A stretch of DNA of 64,000 bases from Luidia sarsii (lineage: Eukaryota > Echinodermata > Asteroidea > Paxillosida > Luidiidae). Within the stretch, counting starts at the first letter, position 1, and every line of letters starts with the position of its first letter. The stretch spans positions 8,846,188-8,910,187 of the forward strand of contig OX465114.1 in the NCBI GenBank assembly GCA_949987565.1, read 5' to 3'. Below are positions 11,362 through 26,300 of the stretch, piece after piece. The translations under genes were made by a program, and so were the position numbers. Under the pieces are notes generated by a model. That model did not search any database. It had not been told where the DNA came from and saw only the letters and a list, made by a program, of their open reading frames with translations.

Positions 11362-14300
11362 ATGGCGACAGACGATTCGGACGTGCCAGGTAAACAACGC
11401 TCTGTTTTACTTGGTTACCGGAATGTTGTGCTTTCAATTGTCACATTTGATAAACTGTACCACGTACCCGCTTTCGCTTGTGTTATTCTTTTCTCGGAGA
11501 ATGAAATCAACAATAACATAGTGCATTATTTTAGGAGAATATTTTTCGTTTCTTGTTTTATTTTGTCAACCGACAATTTTTTCACCCATTCATTATTCGC
11601 ATTGAATTAATTACGATGTTTGTGATGGCATGTATGATGTAATGACTGTATTGACTATTGAAGATTGTATATTGGAGTATTGACTACAGAACTGTCATGT
11701 ACGAATTGTACACCATATTGTTTTGAAAGAAACCATACGGTAGACGTTCCAATTCAAACAGGCCAATTTTTTTTTGACAAAAAATATTTGGTTTATTATC
11801 TGTATGTATTGTATTTGTAATTCCATAATTAAATTAATTTACCAAAAATCAAACATTCATATTTTTAATTAAATAAATTTTTAGGCAAATCGTAAAAAAT
11901 AAAAATAAGGCATTTTGTTTTAATATGATATTTTGTTTTAATAATATTATTGATAGTACTTTTTGGATAGTATATATATATTTTTTTAATTTCATTTGAT
12001 TTTTGGAGTGATGATTTGGTTTCATTTAATTCTAAAGCCAAGACCACCCCCTCATAAAAATCCCCCCTAAAAACTGCAATCTTGCATTCAGCATTGCCAT
12101 TGATATCTATCGTACTTTTCATAGATTTTTGGTTTTGCTCAATTTTAAGTTAACTGAGTGGAAAGTGGGTAGCATTTTCACAACAACTGTGTTTTAAGTC
12201 AATATTGTTATGTATCCATGGAACACTTTCCATATCATTATAAAGAATGTGGCCCAAAAAGGATTGCCTTTGTAGACTTCTTTATGTATTATGACAATGA
12301 AAACACTTACGTATGACTGGTGAGACAATTAGTTGCTTGTTTTGGTATTAGTATTCATTTGTTTTACGGTTTAAGTAAGATTTCAAAATTTAGTGGGCCT
12401 GACGTTTCGATCCTAGCAGGAGCTTTCTCAAAGGTCCTGCTAGGATCGAAACGTCAGGCCCACTAAATTGTAAGATTTGCATTTTGGTAATTTTAGTCAG
12501 TAAGCAGTGTGCAACATTTTTGGATCACTTTAACTGTAAGATTTGTTTTGTGTTTTAAGATTTGCGTTTTGGCCAAATACTGTTTCTCATCCCCGCCCGC
12601 ATCGTTTTTTGCTGCAACATAAAAAAAAATAGGCCCACTCAAAATGTTCAATGTTTTTAAATTTTGACTTTTTTTCCCTTTTTTTTTACTCACACACCCA
12701 GCCCTAATTTTTAGAGTGATTTTTTTCTCTAGCAAATTGTACATGCATTTGATATAAATTCAAATGCATGTGCAAATGTAATAAAATGCAACACAGTATG
12801 ACAAGATGATGGCTGATATTGAAGTATTGATTTTTTGAAAGCTGGCGCGGCGCGCACGATATGTAAAAAATGGCAAGCCAGAAAGAAAATTTTTGTACGA
12901 ATTTAATATGAAAAGTGAATTTCGATTTCCAATTTATTTCTCACCCATCTACTATTAAAAAAAAAAGTGGAAATTTAAAAATATTGAACATTTTGAGTGG
13001 CCCCTTAATAAAACGATAAAAAGATGAAATTTCGATTGATTTTCGCTGAATTTTTTCCAGACGTTGATTCTGGCACATGCACAGCCTACATAGGCCTAGA
13101 AATTAAACTACAAGGGTAAACTACTACCAGGGAAAAACTTGTTTAGGAAAAGGAAAAAAAAAAGGGTGCCTGCATCCTCCTTTAAAAAAAGAAGAAGAAA
13201 GGATGAGAAACTAATAATTTGTTTCCCACTTTCCCATAGATTTGTTTTGTTTCTGATTCTGTTCCAATTATCCATAGACACTGGCGCAGTCTTCACCTTT
13301 GGGAAGAGCCGCTTTGCCGATAACACGGCCAATAAGTTCTGGATACGCAATGACAACGTCGCGCAGGTGGCTTGCGGGGATGACCACACCGCTTTTGTCA
13401 CGGGTAAGGCCGGGTCCAGACCCTCGTACGCAGGGTACTATGCCATGTCCTCGCTGCCCTCCAATAGGCCCCATACTGAGCCCTGCTTTATTATATTATC
13501 CTAAAGCACAGTGGTCCATCACTGCCCTGTATGTTATCCGCAAAGATTTAGAGGAACCATATTTCTATTCATTTTTTTTATTCATGAAACTAGCGCTGGG
13601 CGACTATTGATTTTCAAGAGTCGATTAGTCGTTGGCGTAATAGTCGCGAAAAGTCGACTAGTCGACCATTGTTTAGTACACGCGTTTTTATTGTATAACT
13701 ATACACGTGTACATGTACTGTACAGTACATGTACATGTACACGCCATCTACACACGTGCACACATGTATGTACATGTACATGTACATGTACATGTGTAGT
13801 GTGTACATGTGTGTTACCAGCTCTGCAGCGAACACAACAAGACCAGACGGACACTTCCATTTTCATTGTAGGGGAAAAATTAAATTGTGGTTGTGGAATT
13901 AATTTAATTTTATTGGTTTACAGGACTTGCATGCATAGCTTTGTGTCATGCACGCATTTTCATATTTTGTAAGCCATTTATTCTGAAATGGTTTCAGAAC
14001 TTCGGAAAAATGTGTGTCTATTTTTGTTTAATTTAAGAACTTGACTCTATTAACCCCCCTTTCCATTTTTGGAATGGGCCGGTGAAACTGTGGACTCATC
14101 ATGGTCATGGCGGCCGTTTTTACAGCGCACGTGTTAGTGTCACAATATTGCTTACGTGCAAAGCCTCCCAGAAATGTGGACCTCAAAGTCAAACAGGGAG
14201 TTGTTTCGTCTCTAGGCATTTCAGAATATTATGGAGAAACAGCAACTCCAACCTTTCACCAACCAGTTAATTATCCTCTGAATGAAAAAGTACAATCTGG

Positions 14301-17300
14301 TCGTGCTTTCGGTGAGGTTGATGATTTTCCGTGAAGGGTGAACGGATTAGTCCGCAACTTAATTCGCACGGGGAAAATTAACTTCGCTGCTAATAATCAC
14401 GGCACGGCGTGAGTTCGTAAAATAAACAAACTGAGCTGTCGGAAGGGAAAATGATTTTGATCCACGTGTTTTGATCCCATGGCTTGACTAGCGGGACCTT
14501 TCTCAAATTAATGACAACGAAATTTGAGGAGTCGATGGCCTGTATTTTTTTATTGGGGAAATTGGGACATTTATATTCAGAAAGCAGTCTTCAATAGCAG
14601 GCCTTCATTTTAATAAATACGAGGAGCGCTATAAATTGCTCTCCTTAATTCACTTTGTTGATTTAAGGAGAGCGATTTTTTTTCTATGAAAAACAAAAGA
14701 AAAAACCCACTCAATTCCAACGACAAAGAAAGAAACCCATTATCATCCCAATTCATGTTTTGTTTCGGTATTAAAATAAATTGCACTTTTTTTGTAGCGT
14801 GAGTGACCGTCTCGCTAATACTCCTGGAAGTTCCGATCAGGCTTGAGTAGCGCAGCGTACTCGATCGTATGCGGCCTTGCGGCCGCTGTGCATGTTCACT
14901 GTGCAGTATACAGCGTGCAAAGATGAGTTGTGTCATGTCACGTGCAATGCGTAGGCTGGTTTCGGCCCTACAGCTCCTAGTGTCGCTATGGCTTTACTTA
15001 GAGGCGGAAACCAAACCTAAACTTGCCAACCTGGTTAACGTCGCGAAGGGAAATCGGTCATAACTAAAATGCATTACTTCCATCGTTCGTCTCCGAATGT
15101 TGTTTTCACGTAATTTAATATTTATCCCTTAGTCATTAATGTTGAAAGTGGTATGAATAGAAAGAGGAGAATATAGGCTTCAATTTGAGGGCGAAATCGA
15201 TGTTTACAGGGTGCGCTAGGCGGCCGGAAAACACGAGTTTGACTTTTTCTCCGCCATTTTAGCTCGATCTGCCGCGGCCGAATGGAACGATTTGGCAAAT
15301 TTGAACTTCCAATATCTCAAGAAAGAAATGAAAAATCCTTCTCAAATTTTCTAGAATTCTAGAAAAAAAAAATTCTTATCTGGTATGCGTACTTTGGTTG
15401 ACCGCGAAACTCGAAATATCGCTGGTATAAATGTAATAAACATTAGTTTATTTGTTAGAAAACAACTGTAAGGGCTGGCGGAAGTCTACTAATAATTGCA
15501 TACGCACACGTGCCGAGTGCACACACTGGGCAGTGCGCAATCTCGCACCACGATCGACAAACGATCAGCCTCAACTCAACGTAAATCACGACGACGAGTA
15601 CGGTCCCAAAAGCCGTTTTTAGAGCAGATTTGGTTGGCAAATGTCTTAAATTTCTGACACAAAACATTTGTGCTTTTAACTCATGTGAACAAAAAACAAC
15701 AAAAAACAAGGTGATTAAACTTTCACGGTTTTTAAAAAATCATAATGCTCTCGTTAAATTTGTAGGGAGCGCTTTTTTTTTTGCTCTCCTTGGAAAACAT
15801 TAAGGAGCGCGGGGGAGCGCGAGTGCGATCGCGCTCCTTTCGTTTCAAGCCCTGCAATAGTGTCGTGTATCATTTCAGATTATTTTCAGTAGAAGTCCAG
15901 CGCAAACAGTGTTTAAGTCTGTATACATTTTTTTTATCAAAACCCTTTTTTCAAATAAAGTTTGCGTTAAAAAAAGGAAATGAATCATTATTTTTCATCA
16001 GAAAAAAAAAACACATTACGAGGTGATTACATTCTGGTGAAAACTATCAGTATAATGTCCATGTACACATAAAGTTTTGCCGATCTCTGGATTTGTTCAT
16101 GCCTGAAAAGTACAGCACACGTATACATGTACTGTATGTACAATGTACATGTACACGTACAGTACATGTGTACGTACGTACGTGTACATGTAACAATCCT
16201 CAAATCCTGCAGTTAGCACGTGGTGCGCAAGTGGGAAAGGTCATCGCACTTGTGTTCCCAGACCTCCGTCAGTACAGTACGTACACTGAGGACGGCAGTG
16301 TCCAAAACGAATTCTGATGAATATGTAATGGCCGAATTAGAACCAATGGTACACTGGGAAGGTCTATGAATAATACATATCCGTATGTTGGCGTGGAAAC
16401 GGTAGTCTGATTGGACGCCGAAACAGCACGTACATAATTATGCTCCCCTAAAATAAAATGGAACAGTCCAACGACCGACCGCCCCAAGCTTGCTACACTG
16501 AAGGCAGTGCTGTGTTAGTACTGTATACGATGGGCCGATTGCACTGTTTCGCGGCATGCTGTGCCATGCCGTGCCGTGCCGTGCCGTGCCGTGCCGTGGG
16601 AGTTCGACTGGTCGAAATTTCGTGCCGTGCCGTGGGATTTCGACTGTCGAAAATTCGTGGCGTGCCGTGGGAGTTCGACTTGTCGCGGGGGTCGACTTGT
16701 CGCGGGGGTCGACTTGTCGCGGGGGTCGACTTGTCGCCGACAAGTCGCCACAAGTCGACTTTCGTGAAAACGAATGTCGACTGTCGGCATGTCTTTGCCG
16801 GTCGCGAAATGTCGGTTAGTCGACATTTTGTCCCAGGCCTACATGAAACCAACAGCGGTTAATCGGCACTTACAGGATTGAATTTTTAAGAAATACCGGT
16901 GGATAAATACTACCCCCCAAAACAATTCAAGATATATTTAAAAAATGGAATACATCGGTAGTTAAAAAAATACCGGTAGTTGCCTATTAATTATCATATC
17001 ATTATCCATGTACATGTTCCCCCCCCCCTCTCTGTCTGTTTCAAATATGCAAAGCTTCAAATATGGACCTGAATGAAGCCGTATAACCAAAATCTAAAAT
17101 TTTATTTTTTTTTTTGATTTTTTTTTTCTTATTTTTTTCTCCCCCCCCACAACTTTCAGTCGCCCTGTGCATGAAAAAGTGCTGTGTGAGAAGCGACTTC
17201 ATTTTCCCAGAGTGTGTCACAAATGTGTGTGTGTTTTTGGTTGCAGAGAGTGGACGAATGTTCACCTTCGGGGCCAACGAGTGGGGTCAGCTAGGTCTGG

Positions 17301-20300
17301 GCCACACCAAGTCCACCAACAAGCCTGGCAGCATCAAAGGTACAATAACAGGCCTGCCTGTGTGCCTTCTCCTCAGCACTTGGCAAGAGTAGGCTTGTTT
17401 CAGACTAGTCCCCCCCCCCATCCCAGTTCTATCTGTCAGCCTTGGCTGGCAGTCTACCACCAAAAGGGCTCGAAATATCCACTAGACCGTGGACCGAGTC
17501 TAGTGATTTCAGCATCGGTCTAGTGCCGAGTGTGACTGCACTGGACTGGCTGTCTAGTGGTATTTTCTTGCACCATGACGAAAATGGCACTTAAATACTG
17601 TACATATTTTTATATAACTTTGAATTTGACCTGTACAAGTAAACAGCATTTTTTCATTGTTTTCCTTTCACTGCATGCATTCCCCCCCCCCCTTTATTTT
17701 TGGCACAGGTCTTGTAAAAAATAGTTCAGTCCCAGTAAGAGTCTTCTGAAATTCGAGCCCTGACCAAAAGAGATGGGGACTCATGCCTTGCTTATAGTCA
17801 TTCCCTCCCAGTCTTGGCCGACAGTCTATTACCAATATAAGTGAACTGTGTCTTTCTAAATGCTAGCCACCCTGTCCAATGGGAATTAAACAGAATTTTA
17901 TAGCTGGAAACCACAGGCTATTTCCAATTTCTGAACTCAACTTGCGGTGGATAATCCATCATAATTTTGGTAGGCCGTAAAGTTTCCGTGCATTGGTCTC
18001 TGTTGTTTTTTTGTTGTTGTTTTTTTCATTGGCAATATGCAATGACTTATAACTGGTTCATAAATATGCAAATATTCTTGAATGGTTACCTGGTTTATTG
18101 TAAACAAGTGGACGCATTGAGTGCATGGGCAACTGCAGTAGTGCATGCGTTCCTTACACAAGACCTGGACAGGTCAAAGGTCAACCCAAGGTGGCACCAA
18201 AACAACAGAGTAGCCAAGTCCTTGGAGTGAAGACATGACAATCCTCTTGTCGTTTTTTTTTTTTTGGTTGCCTCTCCGGCACAGCGCTGAAACAGGAGGG
18301 CGTGGTCATGGTTGGGTGTGGCCGGCTGCACACCATCGTCCACACCCGGGCCGGCCGGCTGTACAGCTTTGGGGCGGGCGGGGAAGGCCAGCTGGGCCTG
18401 GCCAATTCCCAGGGCTACGAGGCGCCCCAGGAGCTGGAGGCCCTGGCCGAGCAAAGGGTCAAGGCCATCTCCTGCGGCACTGAGCACTCGGCCGTCCTCC
18501 TAGGTGAGTAGGTGCAAGGGGGTGCTATGTCACTCTGCCCTTATCCCCCCCCCAAAAAAACCCCCAAATTGTGTGGTGACAGTCTCCCTCTCTACACTAC
18601 ATAAGCCCCACTCCTAGTTAGAATCCAGCAGTCTCCTGAAGATGAACATACGAGTATACTGTTCGAAACGTCAAGTTCCTCCGGTTCTTTCCAGAACCTC
18701 ACATACTCGCAAAAGATAATTTTGCATGGTGTTACCGCAAACCTGTTACTCTGCTATTCTCCCCATGAAAACCTTCAAATCTCATTTGGTGAAAGTCTGT
18801 CTTCTTGTCAGTTGTCTGGCCACATGCTTTGTTTAACCTTTGCTTGTATGCCGGTCTGTTTGTCTGCCTGTCTAATGGCCTCTTTGTTTGTTTGTCTGTC
18901 AATCTGTTTGTTCATCTACTTGACTGTTTGCTGTCTGCATGTCCGTTTTTCTGCCCATCTCTTTATCTGTTTGTCTGTTAGCCTGTCGGTCTGTTTATTT
19001 GTGTGTCCAATGGTCTCTTTGTCTGCAGGTCTGTTTTTTGTCTGTTGTCTGTCTGCCAGTGTCTCTGTCTGCCTTTCTACCAAAATACCAATCTCTTGGT
19101 CTGTTAGTCGGTGTGCTTGTTTATTTATTTATTTATTTATTGTTTACTCTTAGTGATCCATTCACTGGCAAAACTCATTGATCTTCCATGGATCTTAGTT
19201 CACAAATTTAACAGCGAGATTAAAAATACAGTATAATTTCTTTTAATTTCACGGTGTTGAAAAACAATACTTAAAAGGTAACTAATTCTAAGGGGAATAT
19301 ACAATTACATAGCACAACAAAGCATCACAATCACAAGAATTGAATCAATAGCAAAAGTTACAGGGCCTGATATTTTGATCCTTCACCGACCATTAATGGT
19401 CCTGTTAGGATCGAAACGTCAGGCCCTCAAACTTTTGAGATTTATGTATTGTAGACCATTTTAGTCAGTGAGCAGTTTGTAAGAGTTTTTTTTTGTATTT
19501 ACTTCAAGAATTGAACAAGTTAAAACTGTAAATTTAGTGGGCCTGACGTTTCAATCCTAGCAGGACCTTTCTCAAAGGCAGAGAAAGCCAGGTAATTTTA
19601 GTCAGTAAGCAGTTTGCAACATTTTTGTATATCAAGTTAAAACTGTGTTAGCTGCTCAGCCTCCTGACTTCCCTCTTCCCCCTTTCCCACGCACTCATGT
19701 CTAATCTGTGTCCCTTGCCTTGCCCCACAGCCGACGGCACCCTGTACATGTTTGGCAGTGGCTCGGAGGGTCAGCTTGGGCTCGGTGAGACCACGGAGAT
19801 GGACATCCCCAGACCGCTGTCCATGGCTGTGCCCATCAAGCAGGTGTCCTGCGGATATTACCACACGGCTATCATCACAGGTAAAGCGCTACACACCAAC
19901 GAGGGCTCGCCTGACTCAGTGTACATGATTAGCACTCAGCGCTTTTGCCCGATTACCTGCCTTAGACATCACAGGCAGCTCGGGTGAGATTCGAACCTGC
20001 GACTCCTGCTTTCTAGTGCAGATGTCTTAACCACTTGACCACCGAGCCAGACAATCAAGGGCCTTTATTTGTTCTCCTCAGCAGCCATCCAGACAAAGCA
20101 CTGAGCATGCAATGCTAATCATACGCTGAGCTGGGCAAACCTTTGCTGAAGCAAATCTTTAAGTTCTAAATTTTCCACTGGTCACCTTTGTATCACCCAC
20201 GCTCACACACCCACACACTCACGCGCCTCTTATTCCATGCTACAGACGAGGGCAAGCTGTACACCTTTGGAGAGAATGAGTTTGGCAAGCTGGGGCTGAG

Positions 20301-23300
20301 CGGTGACAGCCAGTCTGCCTCCACGCCGCAGCACGTCAGCGCCATCACGGAGAGAGTGCACAGGGTGTCCTGCGGCAACAGTCACACTGCAGCCATTGCA
20401 GGTAGGTCTGCTTGTGTTGCTGATGTGCCCTACACATGTATCTTGTCCTATTATAGCAGATTATATTGGTCTCAAAATTTAGTGGGCCTGACGTTTCGAT
20501 CAAAGCAGGACCTTTCTCTGCCTTTGAGAAAGGTCCTACTAGGATCGAAACGTCAGGCCCACTAAATTTTAAGATTTACATTTTGGTAATTTTAGTCAGT
20601 AAGCAGTTTGCTACATTTTTGTATATCAGATTATATTGGTATTTCCTGGTATTCCCCGGTATGCCCAAATGTGCCCTGGTGTGCCCATATGTGGCCTGGT
20701 ATGCCATGATTTGCCCTGGTATGCACAGATTTGCCCTTGTGTGCCCAGATGTGCCCTAGTGTGCCCAGATTTGCCCTGGTGTGCCCAGATTAGTCCTGGT
20801 ATGCCCAGATGTGCCCTTGTGTGCCCAGATTTGCCCTGGTGTGCCCATATGTGCCCTGGTGTGTCAAGATTTACCCTGATATGCCCAAGTGTGCCCAGAT
20901 GTGCCCTACCGGTGGTGTGCCCAGATGTGCCTTAGTGTGCCCAGATGTGCCTTGGTGTGCCCAGATGTGCCATGGTGTGCCCAGCTGTGCCGTGCTATGC
21001 CCATATGTGCCCCGTCGTCTTGCTCATCTTGCTTCATCTGCCCTGGCATGTGCCTTTGCTTGCCCTAATGTGCCCGAGTGTGACCTAATCTGTCCTTAAT
21101 GTACACTGGTTTGGTCTCCTGTGTCCCTTCCCTGCCTCACAGTGGCCTACAGTCTTCTGCTGTTCCTGGGCTTGCCCTGGTGCTGCGATCAGTCTAAGAT
21201 TTATCGTGGAATCAAGATCGCAATATAATCTGCAATTACTCACCCCGATCCTTGAAATTATCAGACAGCGGCAGCGTGTACTCCTGGGGGGACGGCAGCT
21301 CGGGGCAGCTGGGTCATGGCCCCTCCATGCTGGAGGTCAGGCACCCCCAGAAGATTGTCCGCCTGTCCAAGAGGAAGTGCCGGGAAGTGACCTGCGGAGA
21401 GAGCCACACGGCCATCATAACGGGTGAGAATGGACTTCAGTGAGGATTGTGCAGTGGTGTGTAATTACATAGCTACCAACCATTCCTATCTTAGATTTAT
21501 CCCTTTTTACAAGCTCTTAACACCAGGTTCTGATTTCCCACTGCCTGCTGACTTATGTCGGTGAGAACAGACTCAGTTTGCCCGAAATACCTAATGTGTG
21601 GTTAGTGCTGTATGCCCAGTAGTGCTCTGTCCCGACTTTGCATCGGTTAGTATGTGTTTCGACCCTCGTTGGTTTGCTTCAGCATATTGCAGTTGGCAGT
21701 GATTTGCTTTTCTTTTGATGGCAGAGAATGGTTCGCTGTACATGTTTGGCGACGGCAGGCACGGCAAGCTGTGTCAGGGTGACGAGAGCTTCTGCAACCT
21801 CTTCCACCCGACCAAGGTCCGCCGGTTCAAGGGCTTCCACGTCGAGCAGGTAACGGGGCCCCCCATCTGTTCCTTGACTCACCTACCATCACCACGAACA
21901 GCTGCAGATCCTATGTTTACCCCTAATGCCCTGCCCCACTTGTCTTGTGCACCACCGGAATCCTGCAAAAAATTCTGCAAATGCACCTGGGTGACATATG
22001 CCAGACCAGACTCATGCACAGTATGTGTAGTAGGTAGACTGTTCATACTGGCCATGTGGTTCAAATTTCCTGAGCACTGTGTACTAGTGTGAAGTACCAA
22101 ATAAAAGTAGATCCTCCCAAAAAAATATTTTGGTGGGAGTCACCAATAACGCAGTCCTCCAATAACATCATCCATCACATTGAACTTAGTAGTACCTGGA
22201 TCCTTTAGTGACAAGGACAAAACAGATACAACATGTACATGTATCTGTTGTGTCCTTGTCACTCTGCTTTTGAGAAAGGTCCTGCTAGGATTGAAACGTC
22301 GGGCCCAATAAATTTTGAGAAGTGAGAAACAGTTTCAGATAGCAGCAGGAGTAGATTTGCGGTGACACCATGTAAAATATCTCTTTTATGAGTAGCCTGA
22401 AGACGAACGGAGTACACTGTTCAAAACGTTGAGTTCTTCCAGTTCTTTTCAGAACCACACATACTCACAAAAGAGATATTTTGCATGGCATCACCGCAAA
22501 CCTACTCCTGCTGTTATTCTCACCATAAAAAAACCTTCAAATCTCAGGTTCAGATAGAAGATAAAGACAGGCTGCCTGCTCAGTGCCTAAACCGCAGTAT
22601 GGGGGATACATGTACGTCTGTCCCGCCAGCAAGGAGTAAATTAGATGCAACGTTTTTTTGCACTTGCACAACGATACGCTGCTTTTTTTTTCCTTTTTTT
22701 GGCAAGGTGTCATGTGGCGGCTGCCACACCATCGTGCGAGCCCGGCGGAAGAACAAGGCCGGCGGGGACGTCTCCTCAGACTCGGATGGCGATGTGGACC
22801 CGCTGACCATGTCCGGCCAGATGAGGAAGGGTCTGCTGGCGACGGCGCTGCGCAGCGAGCAAGGCCTGGACTCCGTGGACCTCGGAGGCTCCCTGGACGG
22901 CACGGCCCGGGGACGGAGGCGACAGCGCGAGGTACAGGAGACCTCCAAAATTACATCTTCAGATCTGCTCCGATCAGACTCCTGAAGGCCTGTACAACCC
23001 ATTTCTGCTCATATTCATCCAATGAAAGCACCAGGGAAAAAGTCTGATTTTTTTTGGGGGGGGGGGTCAAAAATTTGCCAAAATAGCAAGGCTAACCACT
23101 TTATCGTTCTTAATTTTTGACCCGAAAATTAGGTTTTCAGATCTGCTTGAAAATGGCTGAGCAGACTCCTGAGGGCCTGTATAACCCATTTCTGCTCATA
23201 TTTGTTCAATTCAAGCACCAGGGAAAAAGTTTGATTTTGGGGGAGTCGGAAATTGGCCCAAATGATAAGGCGTTAGCCCCTTGTCATTTTCATAACTTAT

Positions 23301-26300
23301 TGACAGACAGGCGAGTGTGTAGGCAAGCAGACAAGCAGACAAGCAGAGAAAGATAGGCAGACAGACATAGGACAGACATACATACAGACAGACAGACAGA
23401 CAATCAGACAGGCATGCAAAGAGTCAGACAGGTAGACAGACAGATAGACATGTAGACAACCAGTCAAATGGACAATTTATTCTGTCTGTCTCTTCAATCC
23501 AATCTCAGTCTCGTTCTTGGTGTCTGTCGCCCACCGCATGCATTTTGTCTTCACTTTTGACCCTTGACCTCATGGTGCCCTTCCAGGTGTCTGCGCTGCC
23601 CCCTCTGGCACGGACCCTCCCCCCGCTGGGCGGGGCCAAGGCCGGAGGCCTGCCCTCTCTCAACGCAACGGTGCCCAGTGGCCAGGGCCATAAGCTGGAC
23701 CACAGCCTGATACCCTCCATCAAGCACGAATCGTCCGGTGAGTAGAGCCGGCCGAGGTTCGAATCCTACCGTGCTCGGTTTTGTCTGAACATTATACTGG
23801 ACTGATAGATGCGATATGATTTCTGCATCGAGGAGATTGTATTTCAACATAGGGTTTGCCCGACTCGACGTGTAATTAAACACTGTTATGCTCAGTGCTT
23901 TGCCCGATTGCTTGCTGAAAAAGTATTGCCTGGTGAATAAGGTTGGTTTTAGGGTTCGAATCTTGTTTTTTAGAGAGCATGCTATGTCCAGCTGTACCCA
24001 CCCTCATGCAGTAATTGTCCATTTAGTAGGGATGGTCATGGTTCGAATCCTGTAGGGTAGTTTTTGTCACACAGTATGCAATGTACCCAATGTACCCAGT
24101 TGTACCCACTATCAAGCAAGGAATTCTCAATTTAGTAGAGATGGTCAAGGTTCGAATCCTGTTGGGTCAGGTTTTTTTCCCCACAGTATGCAATGTACCT
24201 AGTTGTACCCACTATCAATCAAGGATTTGTCAATTTACTGTAGTAGGGATGGTCAAGGTTCGAATCCTGTTGGGCAGGTTTTTTTTTCACACAGTATGCA
24301 ATTTACCCAATGTACCCTGTTGTACCCACTACCCACTATCAAGCAAGGAATTGTCAATTTAGTAGGGATGGTCAAGGTTTGAAAGCTGTTGGGTCAGGTT
24401 CGAATCCTGAGACAGCAGACTATCTCCAGCTGTCTATTACAGCAACCAATCATTGTCCGGTGATTTGGGATGTGTGAGGTTCGAATCCTGCCGGGTTCGG
24501 TTTTTGGATGAACACAGCACATGAGTAAATGCCGTTTTGAATTTCTTTGTTACTGTTCAGAAGGGCTGGAGGAGAAGATTACCAGGAAGGATGTCAAAGT
24601 GGTGGAAGCCTCACCCAGACTGAGCCGACGTAAGCTCAAAGACATGGACCCCTTGGAATCTGTAAGTTGACTGGCACTTCCTGTCAGCACCCCATGGCTT
24701 TGTGCATGTCTATCGGTCCCATTTGCATACCTCTGAGTGAGACAATTGCACATTGGGTCTTTTCAAAGGGCAGCAATGACTGGGGGCCATCACACTTGAT
24801 CCCTTACTCCACCTTCGTCAGACGACTGACTTTAATTGGTAGACAGGGTCATCACACGCCAACCCTTTGTCTGTACCAACATCAGCTGACTAATACAATT
24901 GAGAGACAAGTGTCATCACACACAATCTTCGTCAAACAAGCAAATGAAGAGGTCAAGCAAATGAAGGGATAATAACTTACTGGGAACTTTTGAACAAATT
25001 GAACAATTGGTCCAAGGAAAACTTTGACCGGACCGGGACTTGAACCCGAGACCTCTGGATTAGCGTACCAGTAATACCATCTGAGCTATCCAGCCCTTAG
25101 ATGGTAGATGGTGGCCTCCCCAAATCACAGACAATCTTCTTTCAAAAAGTTTGCGTCCAGTCATTGCAGCCTCCATAAAGGACTTGCACAATGATCCAAA
25201 GTTCACTCTACCAGTGTACATCTTTAAGCTTTGTTCATTCCAAATTCTTAGACGAGTTTCTGACTTGCCCCACCCCACCCCCAACCTCCCCCCCCCCACC
25301 TCTTCCCTATCTGACAGACCCACTTTTCAGCCAGTCAATCAGTCCGCGAGTTGAAACCTTTACTGGACGCAGCCAACGACGGCACCCATTCAGAGGTAAA
25401 GGCAACTAAAAGTAACAAAGAAGACAACAACAATACCCCCCCCAAAAAAAAAACCAGATAGAGATGGAGGTAAGAAGTAATATAGATACAGATGACAGCA
25501 GACAAAAATGGAAAGCTGGCAGACAGACCGAGTAGACATCAAAGGGAAAGGCAAGCAGTATGGGAAGGGTTCAAAGAGGGGAAGATCAGAGGGAGATTTG
25601 AGGGACAAGAACTCAAAGGAACTATTTTAACAGTGAAGATACCCAAACGAAGTAAGCACGGTCTTTAGTCAGTCCCCTCCTGGGTGTCGTGACTGTGTGG
25701 CTTTTGTGTATCTATATTGTGCAAAAGTGAACAATAGCTAATTCAGTTGTCCCTGCTTAGTTCCAAATTAGTCCAATCAAATAGTTCTCTGCTGCTCAGA
25801 AAAAAAAAATTCTCAACATACTTGTAAATTATAAACAAAAGAGGAGGTGGAAAAAGCACACATGGCTGGAAACCAATGTGAAGAACTAAGCACTGTCAAA
25901 AGGAAAAAAAAAAGAGAAAAAAAAAAACAGAACCAGGTCTTACTGCACTGTTCTTCAGCAATTTATGGATCACGTCCAGGCAGCTCATGAATAGATACAT
26001 ATAAAAAATGTTGCAAACTGCTTACAAGTCAGCAGACAAGTTGAAGCCATTTTTAGCCCCCTAAAAAAAGCTTGATTTTTGGCCCAATTTTTGACATGTT
26101 CGACAGGTCAGCTCCTGTCAGATTTTTGACCCAAAATCACTTTTCCCAGATTTCTCTGAAAATGACTCCTCAGGTATCTGAGAGCACTCTGACATGGATC
26201 AGACTTTCGGTTGACCAGTTAAAGTCATTTTTGGCCCCCTCAAAAAAGTTTAAGTTTTGGCCAAATTTTTGACATGTTCGACAGGTCCGCTCCTGTCAGA

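Larger units (their letters stand above)
13404..17246. other. RPGR intron 2, repeat-rich, no exon seen
   Basis: Besides the TGTACA microsatellites it holds AGTCGACTAGTCGACC-like words near 13610-13665 and GGAGAGCG/CGCTCTCC words at 14620-14690 and 15765-15840. A compound repeat occupies 16555-16860. No peptide in the stretch resembles a known domain. Confidence 0.6.

Noticed and set aside
19978..20052. Functional serine tRNA gene
   Set aside because: The long variable arm is missing and the anticodon loop has 8 nt; related copies occur elsewhere, so it is a SINE head.
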